Shown here piece by piece: positions 1 to 5,712 of a stretch of 6,092 bases of DNA. A program made the position numbers and the translations under genes. The notes beneath the pieces are model-generated. The model saw nothing but the letters and a program-made list of their open reading frames with translations. It searched no databases and was not told the DNA's origin. The first letter of the stretch is position 1, and each line of letters starts with the position of its first letter. Source of the DNA: Acidobacteriota bacterium (GTDB taxonomy: Bacteria; Acidobacteriota; Terriglobia; Terriglobales; Acidobacteriaceae); NCBI GenBank assembly GCA_021778815.1, contig JAJYBW010000218.1, forward strand, positions 1 to 6,092, in the 5' to 3' direction.

Positions 1-576
1 CGTGGGCGAATCGTAATAGCTGACAAAACGACCGAAGCGGCTCTCAAGGTGAGGATATTCGCGAGCCGTTGCCAACCCTACAAAAGGGTGGCCAATTGTA
101 TCTCCGCGATAATGCGCCAAGGCTCCCAGTGCGAATGCGTATTCATTCAAGTTGTCTGCGTCTTTCAGCAGATTGCTGACGAAGTCCCCAGTGCGAACAT
201 AGTGCAGCAAATCGCTGAACTCTTTGCTGCCGAAAGGATAATATCCCAGGTCCTGAATAATGCAGCCGCCGTAGGCATAGGAGTGCGCAATGCGCATCTC
301 ATTCGGGGTGGCGTTCGGATACCGTTTCCGCAACAAAGGAACGATATGTCGACTCCATGCCATGTCCACGGTTTCTTCATGCGACAACACCGAGTAGGCC
401 TCCGCCTTGGACGCTGTCAATGTGAACAGAATCAACAGGGCGACGGCGGTCGCTTTTCGCACCCAGATCAACTTACATCGATCGCATTGGCTATGGTTTG
501 CGGACACTGAGTTGATTCGACGACATCCGGATGCAGAAGGTTGCGCGATGCCGTTCGCCGCTTGTCGTTGCCTCAT
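1..576 (-). CDS. Secreted zinc-dependent phospholipase C-like protein, 3' end missing
   Basis: Partial: 192 codons read leftwards from ATG at 576 and stay open to the window edge. The visible part resembles the zinc-dependent phospholipase C/S1-P1 nuclease-like fold, a helical hydrolase with a His/Asp zinc cluster. Candidate ligands are H66, D109, H125 and the motif HYRGDTIGH (H155, D159, H163), matching the HxxxD...H pattern of the family. A signal peptide is plain: VRK at 39-41, a hydrophobic core at about 42-55 and a likely cleavage after KAEA (57-60), so the product is exported. The ATG at 576 lies 4 nt after the glmS stop and has GGAG (587-584) at 7 nt, which argues for translational coupling. 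It leaves 38 extra residues before the signal peptide; GTG at 462 or TTG at 471 would give a normal one but lack a Shine-Dalgarno. Substrate is unknown: family members act on phospholipids or related phosphodiesters. Family call fairly sure, start uncertain. Confidence 0.75.
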   Translation of the reverse strand, partial: MRQRQAANGIAQPSASGCRRINSVSANHSQCDRCKLIWVRKATAVALLILFTLTASKAEAYSVLSHEETVDMAWSRHIVPLLRKRYPNATPNEMRIAHSYAYGGCIIQDLGYYPFGSKEFSDLLHYVRTGDFVSNLLKDADNLNEYAFALGALAHYRGDTIGHPFVGLATAREYPHLESRFGRFVSYYDSPT

Positions 577-580
577 TTTC

Positions 581-2461
581 CTACTCCACCGTGACGGATT
601 TCGCCAGGTTGCGCGGCTGGTCGACGTCGCACCCGCGCCGCACGGCAATATGGTAGGCAAGCAGTTGCAGCGGTATGACTTCCAGAATCGGAAGAAGTAA
701 TTCCGGAGCATGCGGGATGTACACGACATGGGTGACCAGTTGCGCAATTTCCTGGTCCCCCTCGATCGCCACCGCAATCACCTGACCGGAGCGGGCAGTC
801 ACTTCCTGAATATTGGACAGCGTCTTTTCGTAGCGTAGTTTTGAAGTTGGATCGTTGCTGTCTTGCGTCGCCAGAACGACGACCGGCAACGATTCATCGA
901 TCAATGCGTTGGGTCCATGCTTCATTTCGCCCGCGGGATAGCCTTCGGCGTGGATGTAGGAAATTTCCTTCAGCTTCAACGCTCCTTCGAGCGCGATGGG
1001 GTAATGGATGCCGCGGCCAAGAAATAGAAAGTCGCTGGCGTTGGAATAAATCTTCGCCAGCGCTTCGCACGCAGAATTGCAGTGCTTCAAAATATCGCGA
1101 ATCTTGTTGGGGATGCGGGTCAACTCTTCCACCAGCACAAGACTCTCATTGGCATCGACCGTGCCACGTTGCTGCGCCAGGTAGAGCGCCAGAATAAATA
1201 GCGCCGTCAGTTGCGCCGTAAATGCCTTGGTGGAGGCGACACCGATTTCCGGTCCGGCATGCGTGTAGATGGAGCCGTTGGCCTCGCGCGCGATCATCGC
1301 TCCCACAACATTGCAGATGGCCAGCGTTCGTGAACCCTTGGCGGCGATTTCGCGTTGCGCGGCAATGGTGTCGGCGGTCTCGCCGGACTGCGTAATTAGC
1401 AGGCCAATCGCCTTGGGGTCGGCAATGGGATCGCGATAGCGATACTCGCTGGCATAATCAACTTCGACCGGCAGACGCGCCAAGCGCTCGATCATATATT
1501 TGCCGACCAGGCCGGCGTGCCAACTGGTGCCGCAAGCGGCGATATTGATCTTTGTCGCTTCGCGGAATTCGGCTTCCGGAATCTGCATTTCATCCAGAAA
1601 AACCTTGCCCGTGTCGAAGGAGACCCGGCTCAGGGTGGTATCGCGCACCGCCCTTCCCTGCTCGAAGATTTCCTTCAGCATGAAGTGCTTGTAGCCGCCC
1701 TTTTCCGCCTGAATCGGGTCCCACAGAATATTCTGCACTTCTCGTTTGATTGGATTACCGTCAAAATCCGTCAGGCTAACGCCCTGCGGTGTCAGGATGG
1801 CCATGTCCCCATCCGCCAGAAAATAGAGTTTGCGGGTGTGGTGCAGGATACCGGGGACATCGGAGGCGAGGAAATATTCGCCATCGCCCAGACCAACTAC
1901 CGCGGGAGGTCCGCTGCGCGCGGCAATCAATGTCTGCGGAAAGTCGGCGGAAAGGACGCCGATGGCAAACGCTCCCGTCAGGTGGCGCACGGCGCGTCGC
2001 ACCGCTTCTTCCAGCTCGATCGCCTGACCTTTTTCTTTCGCCGCAGTTAATTCCGACTCGATCAGGTGCGCGATGATTTCTGTATCTGTTTCAGTTACAA
2101 ATTTGTGGCCCTGCGCCGCCAGTGCATGTTTCAGCTGCAAATAATTTTCTACGATGCCGTTATGGACCACCACCAGCCGCCCGCTGCAATCACGGTGCGG
2201 ATGCGCATTCTCTTCGGTGGGTCGGCCGTGGGTCGCCCAGCGGGTGTGGCCGATACCATAGGTCCCGTGCAGTGGCTGCTGGCGCAACACTTCTTCCAGG
2301 TTTTTCAATTTTCCTGGAGCGCGGCGCAGTTCCAAACCATCTGGCCCCCCCGCAACGGCGATCCCCGCGGAATCGTAGCCGCGATATTCTAACCGCCGCA
2401 ACCCCTCAAGGATGACCGGGACAGGATCTTTGCTGCCCACATACCCCACGATGCCGCACAT
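581..2461 (-). CDS. glmS: Glutamine--fructose-6-phosphate aminotransferase (isomerizing)
   Basis: Makes glucosamine-6-phosphate from fructose-6-phosphate and glutamine in the cytoplasm, the first step towards UDP-GlcNAc for peptidoglycan and lipopolysaccharide. At 626 residues it is slightly longer than E. coli GlmS (609) and complete. The N-terminal glutaminase domain (about 2-230) begins MCGIVGYVG, giving the catalytic Cys2 after Met removal, and has RGYDSAGIA (27-35), GHTRWATHG (71-79) and HNGIVEN (100-106). Two SIS sugar-isomerase domains follow: first CGTSWHAG (310-317), TQSGET (357-362) and GPEIGVASTKAFTAQL (403-418); second LEGALKLKEISYIHAEG (491-507) with E499, and KHGP with H515. The C-terminal tail QPRNLAKSVTVE carries the conserved active-site lysine (K621). 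The start is fixed by the need for Cys at position 2. The gene lies 211 bp downstream of purS and 4 nt upstream of the phospholipase-like gene. I see no glmS ribozyme core in the leader. Confidence 0.98.
   Translation of the reverse strand: MCGIVGYVGSKDPVPVILEGLRRLEYRGYDSAGIAVAGGPDGLELRRAPGKLKNLEEVLRQQPLHGTYGIGHTRWATHGRPTEENAHPHRDCSGRLVVVHNGIVENYLQLKHALAAQGHKFVTETDTEIIAHLIESELTAAKEKGQAIELEEAVRRAVRHLTGAFAIGVLSADFPQTLIAARSGPPAVVGLGDGEYFLASDVPGILHHTRKLYFLADGDMAILTPQGVSLTDFDGNPIKREVQNILWDPIQAEKGGYKHFMLKEIFEQGRAVRDTTLSRVSFDTGKVFLDEMQIPEAEFREATKINIAACGTSWHAGLVGKYMIERLARLPVEVDYASEYRYRDPIADPKAIGLLITQSGETADTIAAQREIAAKGSRTLAICNVVGAMIAREANGSIYTHAGPEIGVASTKAFTAQLTALFILALYLAQQRGTVDANESLVLVEELTRIPNKIRDILKHCNSACEALAKIYSNASDFLFLGRGIHYPIALEGALKLKEISYIHAEGYPAGEMKHGPNALIDESLPVVVLATQDSNDPTSKLRYEKTLSNIQEVTARSGQVIAVAIEGDQEIAQLVTHVVYIPHAPELLLPILEVIPLQLLAYHIAVRRGCDVDQPRNLAKSVTVE
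584..587 (-). promoter_or_regulatory. Ribosome binding site for the phospholipase-like gene, inside the glmS 3' end
   Basis: GGAG is formed by the last sense codons of glmS (GTG GAG, then TAG) and sits 7 nt before the ATG at 576. This decides for the ATG at 576 over the signal-peptide-friendly GTG and TTG codons further in, and implies that ribosomes ending glmS re-initiate on the next gene. Confidence 0.5.
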
Positions 2462-2470
2462 AGTTGTCCC

Positions 2471-2476
2471 ATTGTA
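2471..2476 (-). promoter_or_regulatory. Possible -10 element of glmS
   Basis: TACAAT on the minus strand lies exactly 9 nt before the glmS ATG (2461), so transcription would start within a few bases of the start codon. No convincing -35 lies 16-18 nt upstream; TTGGGC is at a 14-nt spacing. A GGGA (2470-2467) between the hexamer and ATG could instead be a weak Shine-Dalgarno. Tentative. Confidence 0.3.
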
Positions 2477-2577
2477 CGTGCGCTGATTCCGCCCAACCGC
2501 GGCAATTGTGAGTCAAGAAAGGTTCGATTCTGAATTCGGATCGATCGCCGCGCGGCTTATCTCCGATGGGATGCGCC

Positions 2578-2601
2578 AAGAAAACCTTGCCGTTCCAAGG
2601 T
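2578..2601 (-). terminator. Weak candidate intrinsic terminator between purS and glmS
   Basis: In the minus-strand transcript, ACCUUG and CAAGGU form a 6-bp stem around a 6-nt loop (GAACGG), followed at once by UUUCUU. The stem has only three GC pairs, so termination may be partial. It would separate purS transcription from glmS and agrees with glmS having its own promoter. Confidence 0.35.
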
Positions 2602-2619
2602 GATGTAGGGGCACAAATA

Positions 2620-2629
2620 GTTGATCAAC
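2620..2629. repeat. 10-bp perfect palindrome in the purS-glmS gap
   Basis: GTTGATCAAC is its own reverse complement. It sits inside a looser inverted pair AATAG (2616-2620) and CTATT (2633-2637). It could be a protein-binding site or part of a transcript hairpin; no regulator is recognisable and the distance to the glmS start (about 160 bp) is large for an operator. Confidence 0.35.
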
Positions 2630-2647
2630 CAGCTATTGGCGAACTCG

Positions 2648-2682
2648 GGAACCGCAGCGGAAAAGTTTCCGCTCACGGTTCC
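2648..2682. repeat. Nested inverted repeat spanning the purS stop codon
   Basis: An outer perfect 7-bp pair (GGAACCG at 2648-2654, CGGTTCC at 2676-2682) encloses an inner perfect 7-bp pair (GCGGAAA at 2657-2663, TTTCCGC at 2666-2672). The purS TGA stop (2675-2673) lies in the small internal loop between the two stems. No T-run follows on the minus strand, so it is not a classical intrinsic terminator; it may protect the purS 3' end from exonucleases or slow release at the stop codon. Confidence 0.6.
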
Positions 2683-2918
2683 AGTCGATACGTGTACTCT
2701 TCAATCACGGGGTTTACGAGGACTTCTCGGGCAATTCGCTCCACCTCCAGCTGCGCTTCCGGCAATGCCAGCGCGTCGCTGAGGGTCAGGACGAAATACT
2801 TGCCCTGGCGGACATCTTCAACACCGCGATATTGCATCTTTCGTAGAGCTCCGTGAATGGTCTGCCCCTGGGGGTCCAGCACGGTCTTGCGAAGCATCAC
2901 GTATACATGGGCCTTCAT
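2673..2918 (-). CDS. purS: Phosphoribosylformylglycinamidine synthase subunit PurS
   Basis: Small subunit of the three-part FGAM synthetase (PurS, PurQ, PurL), which converts formylglycinamide ribonucleotide to the amidine in de novo purine synthesis; PurS dimers help dock the glutaminase PurQ on PurL and pass on ammonia. At 81 residues it has the usual size. It shows the typical N-terminal strand KAHVYVMLRKTVLDPQG, then the helix start GQTIHGALRKM, the strand GKYFVLTL, a helix rich in Glu and Leu, and the closing NPVIEEYTYRLE. The ATG at 2918 is chosen because the family motif starts there; an upstream in-frame TTG (2975) adds 19 residues without homology-like features. There is no Shine-Dalgarno, but TATAAT ends 9 nt upstream. 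Usually purS stands beside purQ or purL; here glmS follows and ppa diverges, so the partners must be elsewhere. Confidence 0.93.
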   Translation of the reverse strand: MKAHVYVMLRKTVLDPQGQTIHGALRKMQYRGVEDVRQGKYFVLTLSDALALPEAQLEVERIAREVLVNPVIEEYTYRLEP

Positions 2919-2927
2919 CGTGACTGA

Positions 2928-2933
2928 ATTATA
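2928..2933 (-). promoter_or_regulatory. -10 element of purS, suggesting a leaderless transcript
   Basis: A consensus TATAAT on the minus strand ends 9 nt before the purS ATG. Initiation about 7 nt downstream would leave a leader of only 0-4 nt, consistent with the missing Shine-Dalgarno. No good -35 hexamer is seen at 16-18 nt, so an activator or a non-standard -35 is possible. Confidence 0.45.
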
Positions 2934-2973
2934 CGTAGACGGCCCGCCAATTTCCCAGAGGCAACCCACAGTC

Positions 2974-2978
2974 AAGGA
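2974..2978 (+). promoter_or_regulatory. Ribosome binding site of ppa
   Basis: AAGGA lies 6 nt before ATG at 2985. It rules out the overlapping ATG at 2981, which would have a 2-nt spacer and reads into a stop after 15 codons. Confidence 0.6.
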
Positions 2979-2984
2979 AAATGA

Positions 2985-3563
2985 ATGACGAATTATCTCG
3001 AACTTCCCGCCGGATCAAAAGCTCCTGAAGTGATCAATGCGGTCATTGAAATCCCCTATGAAGGGGTGAACAAGTACGAGTACGACAAGAAACTCCACGT
3101 CTTCCGGCTCGATCGAAACCTCCACTCCCCGGTGCACTATCCCGGAGATTACGGATTTATTCCCAGCACCCTCAGCGAGGACGGCGATCCGCTGGATGTG
3201 CTGGTGCTGGTCGATTCGCCCAGCTTTTCCGGATGCGTGATGGATGTTCGCCCCATCGGCCTGCTGCTCATGCTGGATCAGGGTGTCCCGGACGAGAAAG
3301 TTCTTTCCGTCGGCCGCAGCAATCCCCGCTATGCGGATGTCTGGAATTACACCGAAATCTATCCTCACATGCTGCGTGAAATCACTCATTTTTTCGCGAT
3401 CTACAAAGATCTCGAAGGCAAGCGGGTCGAAGTAAAAGGTTGGCACGATGCTTCCCGCGCTCGCGAGGCCATCACGGCTTCAATGAAGCGTTATGAGGAT
3501 GCCAAAATAACAAAGGCTGCTGCCGAAGCAGAAGAGAAGAAAAGCATTCTGGTTCCGCGATAG
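2985..3563 (+). CDS. ppa: Inorganic pyrophosphatase, family I
   Basis: Soluble cytoplasmic enzyme that hydrolyses pyrophosphate to two phosphates with Mg2+, driving nucleotide, aminoacyl-tRNA and polymer synthesis forward. The family I signature DGDPLDVLVL is at 66-75, with metal-binding D66, D68 and D71. Upstream are the conserved E22, YEYDKK (31-36), R44 and the YPGDYGFIPSTL block (52-63). Further on, the DQGVPDEKVLSV segment (98-109; D98, D103, K105) and the YKDLEGKRVEVKGW block complete the active site. At 192 residues it is somewhat longer than the bacterial norm (about 175) because of a charged, Ala/Glu/Lys-rich tail (about 166-189) likely to be an extended helix. It diverges from purS across 66 bp and is followed by a terminator hairpin, so it is probably transcribed alone. 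Confidence 0.97.
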   Translation: MTNYLELPAGSKAPEVINAVIEIPYEGVNKYEYDKKLHVFRLDRNLHSPVHYPGDYGFIPSTLSEDGDPLDVLVLVDSPSFSGCVMDVRPIGLLLMLDQGVPDEKVLSVGRSNPRYADVWNYTEIYPHMLREITHFFAIYKDLEGKRVEVKGWHDASRAREAITASMKRYEDAKITKAAAEAEEKKSILVPR

Positions 3564-3607
3564 CTGCCAGGTTCCGCGGCGACGAATTTGATATGCAGAA
3601 ACAATGC

Positions 3608-3638
3608 AAAGACCCGCCTTGAAAAGTGGGCCTTTCTT
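3608..3638 (+). terminator. Terminator hairpin between convergent genes, probably bidirectional
   Basis: Arms 3608-3617 and 3626-3635 pair over 10 positions with one A-C mismatch and one G-T pair, around an 8-nt loop (3618-3625). The A-tract on one side and T-tract on the other (TTTCTT at 3633-3638) give a U-rich tail on both strands. It starts 44 nt after the ppa stop and faces the end of the secreted-protein gene at 3675. Confidence 0.7.
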
Positions 3639-3674
3639 GTTGTGTGAGCCAATTGAAGCAGACGAACTTTGGCC

Positions 3675-4697
3675 CTAGTCTTTCGCGGCATCCTGCTGGC
3701 CCGCGCCGCCAGCCTCGGCGAATGTGTTGACGGTGGGCCCGGCACTGGCAGTCTGCGAGCCGGGGGATCCGTTGCCAGGCAGATTCGGCGGAAGGCCCGT
3801 CGGCCGATCCAAACCTTCAAACGTAATGCTGATCGAAGAACCGAACTGTTTGTATTCGCCGTACTTTACGATTTCTCTCAAGCGGACATCGCTGGGAAGG
3901 CACGCCTTGCAATTCTTGAAGTGCAGTACGCCTTCTGCTCGAGTGAACACCGGGAACCAATATTTTCCATCGATCTGCTGGCGATACGTCGTAAACGGTA
4001 TGGAAAGATCTTCCTGACCGCGCCGGGTATCGTCTGGAATATTTTTTCCGTTGGTGACGACAATCTGAAAGTCCTTGGCATCGACCCAGATGCGTCCTGA
4101 AAAATAACGCTGGTCCTTTTCCATATGCCGAGGCGCCACGTCAAATACGTAGGTGTCCACCTGGTCGACATGCTCGGTACCCGCATACGTCACGTGATAT
4201 TGCGCGACGTCCTCGGTAGTTAACGTAAATGGCAAGCGATGCTCAATGTCGTCGAAATCCGCGGGGCTCAGCAACGCCCGCGTCAGCGTGTTATCAGGCG
4301 CGTACACGACTTTTTCCTGCTTACGCCCGGAGGGGCTCAGCACGATGTCGTCGACCTGGAGATATTCTCCGTCGATGCCGCCATTGTCCCCGATCGAGTC
4401 CAGCTTGACGGTGCGGCGGTAGGTGTAATTCTCCAATGCGCGCTTGAACTGCGTTTCTTTTTCCGCGAAGCGCTGAATGATCTGTTGCGGCGTGATTCCC
4501 TTTGGCTGCGCGGTATCGATGGGGCCAAACCCTGCATCCAGAGGCGCCGGGGTAAACGCTTGTTGGAAAGGCTGGCTTTCCAGAGCGGCTTGTTCTGAAG
4601 ACTGCGCCTTCGCGGACACTCCCGTTCCAACGAACAAGCAAAGCAGTCCGACTCCAAGAACTTTCGACATGCGCAGAGGCGACGCGGAGCCAGTCAA
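3675..4697 (-). CDS. Secreted protein of unknown function, LolA-like beta fold suspected
   Basis: A 340-residue reading from TTG at 4697. A signal peptide (basic start LRMSK, hydrophobic 13-27, cleavage near AKA|Q at 31-32) sends it to the periplasm or beyond. A linker and helical part (about 32-95, with PQQIIQRFAEKETQFKRAL) leads into an all-beta-like stretch (about 90-295) with GRIWVDAKDFQIV (201-213), KYWFPVFTRAEGVLHF (245-260) and a closing FGSSISITFEG. This arrangement resembles the LolA/LolB-like outer-membrane lipoprotein-sorting superfamily in which Acidobacteria have many paralogues, but I do not recognise a named gene. C263 and C266 form a CxxC in the disulfide-forming compartment. 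The tail (from about 300) is a Gly/Pro/Ala-rich, probably disordered stretch. Three starts compete: TTG 4697 (GAGGA at 7 nt), ATG 4670 (no Shine-Dalgarno, 331 aa) and GTG 4757 (GAGGT at 5 nt, 360 aa, over-long n-region). Confidence 0.75.
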   Translation of the reverse strand: MTGSASPLRMSKVLGVGLLCLFVGTGVSAKAQSSEQAALESQPFQQAFTPAPLDAGFGPIDTAQPKGITPQQIIQRFAEKETQFKRALENYTYRRTVKLDSIGDNGGIDGEYLQVDDIVLSPSGRKQEKVVYAPDNTLTRALLSPADFDDIEHRLPFTLTTEDVAQYHVTYAGTEHVDQVDTYVFDVAPRHMEKDQRYFSGRIWVDAKDFQIVVTNGKNIPDDTRRGQEDLSIPFTTYRQQIDGKYWFPVFTRAEGVLHFKNCKACLPSDVRLREIVKYGEYKQFGSSISITFEGLDRPTGLPPNLPGNGSPGSQTASAGPTVNTFAEAGGAGQQDAAKD

Positions 4698-4704
4698 TAG
4701 ACGG

Positions 4705-4709
4705 TCCTC
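4705..4709 (-). promoter_or_regulatory. Ribosome binding site supporting the TTG start at 4697
   Basis: GAGGA on the minus strand with a 7-nt spacer to TTG 4697. A second candidate, GAGGT at 4767-4763, serves the GTG at 4757. The first is preferred because it gives a signal peptide with an n-region of normal length. Confidence 0.4.
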
Positions 4710-4767
4710 GCGAGTGATCCGCACAATCGATCCACTAGTCGAACAATGAAAAATCACACCAGACCTC

Positions 4768-5030
4768 GGGATTCGGGGCTTCTTGATGCACCCCGCGTCT
4801 TCCCTTTTTCACCATAGACGACAGAAGCCAAACTCTAGGATGCGGTGTCGCAGTTTTGCGTTACCAGGGTTACTGGATAGTTAACAGCGACCTCCCCATA
4901 CCGGAACCTTGTCCCGCGCCCCGGGAAATCAAGTGTCATGATTGTACGCAGCGATGCTGGCCCTGCAAGTGCCCAGATCACACTGCCGGGCTGCAAGTCG
5001 CGGCAAGGCAACTCAGCGTAGGATTTGGGC
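4768..5030. other. Divergent intergenic region upstream of recX and the secreted-protein gene
   Basis: No gene is supported here. The stretch should hold promoters for both divergent genes, but I find no clear -35/-10 pair. Visible structures are a short inverted repeat CGGGG/CCCCG (4774-4778, 4791-4795), and a cluster of GTTA words at 4860, 4869 and 4880 that includes a CCAG/CTGG hairpin (4864-4867, 4873-4876) and the palindrome GTTAAC (4880-4885). A cysteine-rich open frame runs in phase into recX from TTG 4856 but has no ribosome binding site. Confidence 0.4.
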
Positions 5031-5036
5031 AGAGGA
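5031..5036 (+). promoter_or_regulatory. Ribosome binding site of recX
   Basis: AGAGGA ends 5 nt before GTG at 5042. It selects this GTG over the in-frame TTG at 4856, which would add 62 residues. Confidence 0.6.
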
Positions 5037-5041
5037 AAAGC

Positions 5042-5614
5042 GTGGCATTCGGCACTTACAATCGCTCAAAAACCGGGGGCAAACGGCCCAGGGAGCCCCT
5101 TGATGCGGCTGCGTTGTACGAGTATGCGGTTCGCAGCCTGGGCAGCAAAATGCGGACAGTTGCCGACTTGAAGCGCTTAATGCGGCGCCGCGTCGAGCCG
5201 GACGAAACCGGCGAAGCCAAGGTGGAAGCCGTCGTTCTTCGGCTCAAGGAACTCCGTTATCTCGACGACACCCGTTACGCCTCCGACTACACCCGGCTGC
5301 GGGTGGAAAATGAGAAATTTGGACGCCGCCGTGTGCAGCAGGACTTGATCCAGCGCGGTGTTCACGAGCAAGTGATCGGCAAGACCCTGGACGCCGCGTA
5401 TGCCGAGCTGCCCGAGGCCGAACTGGCCCGCAAGTACATTGAACGGAAGCGCTTGCACAAACCTACCAACGAAAAAGAAACCGCGCGCATTGTTCGCAGC
5501 CTGGTGCGTGCCGGCTTCTCCATGGGCACCATCTTCCCGCTGCTGAAGGCCTGGAAGGTCGAGGAGTCGACGCTCGCGGCCGTCGCGGAGATCGATTTGG
5601 ATACCCCGGAATAA
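5042..5614 (+). CDS. recX: Regulatory protein RecX
   Basis: RecX binds RecA filaments and limits recombinase and co-protease activity, so it tunes homologous recombination and the SOS response in the cytoplasm. The 190-residue product starts at GTG 5042 and consists of the all-helical, three-repeat RecX fold: repeat one around LYEYAVRSLGSKMRTVADLKRLM (25-47), repeat two with the hallmark RYLDDTRYASDYTRLR (72-87) and KFGRRRVQQDLIQRGV (92-107), repeat three around 140-175 with KETARIVRSLVRAGFSMGTI. A basic N-terminal tail (NRSKTGGKRPRE) precedes the first helix. Length fits the family (about 150-190, with longer variants). recA is not next to it here; alaS follows after 112 bp, and recX lying close to alaS is a common bacterial arrangement. 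No recognisable LexA box is seen upstream, so SOS control cannot be claimed. Confidence 0.92.
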   Translation: MAFGTYNRSKTGGKRPREPLDAAALYEYAVRSLGSKMRTVADLKRLMRRRVEPDETGEAKVEAVVLRLKELRYLDDTRYASDYTRLRVENEKFGRRRVQQDLIQRGVHEQVIGKTLDAAYAELPEAELARKYIERKRLHKPTNEKETARIVRSLVRAGFSMGTIFPLLKAWKVEESTLAAVAEIDLDTPE

Positions 5615-5630
5615 TTGCCGCATCAAGCAC

Positions 5631-5698
5631 TGTCATCCCGACCGAAGGTGAATCGGGGTGCCCCATATCTGCCCGTGTTCATTGCGGGAAGATTTGGG
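5631..5698. repeat. REP-like element: two consecutive imperfect palindromes
   Basis: Hairpin one pairs CATCCCGA (5634-5641) with TCGGGGTG (5653-5660), one G-T, loop 11 nt. Hairpin two pairs 5662-5675 with 5685-5698, 12 of 14 positions, loop 9 nt. The opening TGTCATCCCGACCGAAGG resembles a dispersed non-coding repeat that I associate with acidobacterial genomes; this resemblance is from memory and was not searched. It lies between recX and alaS, where it may also act as a transcription or mRNA-stability barrier. Confidence 0.55.
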
Positions 5699-5712
5699 AG
5701 GCTTCTCATTGC

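Noticed and set aside
49..510. 153-codon plus-strand open frame at the left edge
   Set aside because: The opposite strand encodes a phospholipase C-like protein with a signal peptide and zinc-ligand motifs, which explains this stretch better.
1517..2050. Long plus-strand open frames opposite glmS (for example 177 codons), and similar ones opposite the secreted-protein gene and recX
   Set aside because: They are antisense shadows of well-supported genes, with no ribosome binding sites or recognisable domains.
2508..2513. TTGACT on the minus strand as a -35 box for glmS
   Set aside because: No -10-like hexamer lies 16-18 nt downstream (GGCGGA occupies that position), and the TACAAT near the ATG is about 30 nt away.
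2462..2672. glmS ribozyme or another riboswitch in the leader of glmS
   Set aside because: I looked in the minus-strand sequence for the ribozyme's conserved cleavage-site and core elements and did not find them. The hairpins present are simple inverted repeats, and the -10-like word next to the ATG suggests almost no leader.
2919..2975. 19-residue N-terminal extension of purS from TTG 2975
   Set aside because: PurS proteins start at the KAHVYV strand. The extension would overlap the TATAAT and the ppa ribosome binding site region and adds no recognisable motif.
4856..5041. In-frame 62-codon upstream extension of recX from TTG 4856, containing a cysteine-rich stretch (CHDCTQRCWPCKC)
   Set aside because: It has no Shine-Dalgarno, while GTG 5042 has AGAGGA at 5 nt and gives a normal-length RecX. 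The Cys pattern fits no zinc-finger spacing I know; it is probably a non-coding stretch without stops.
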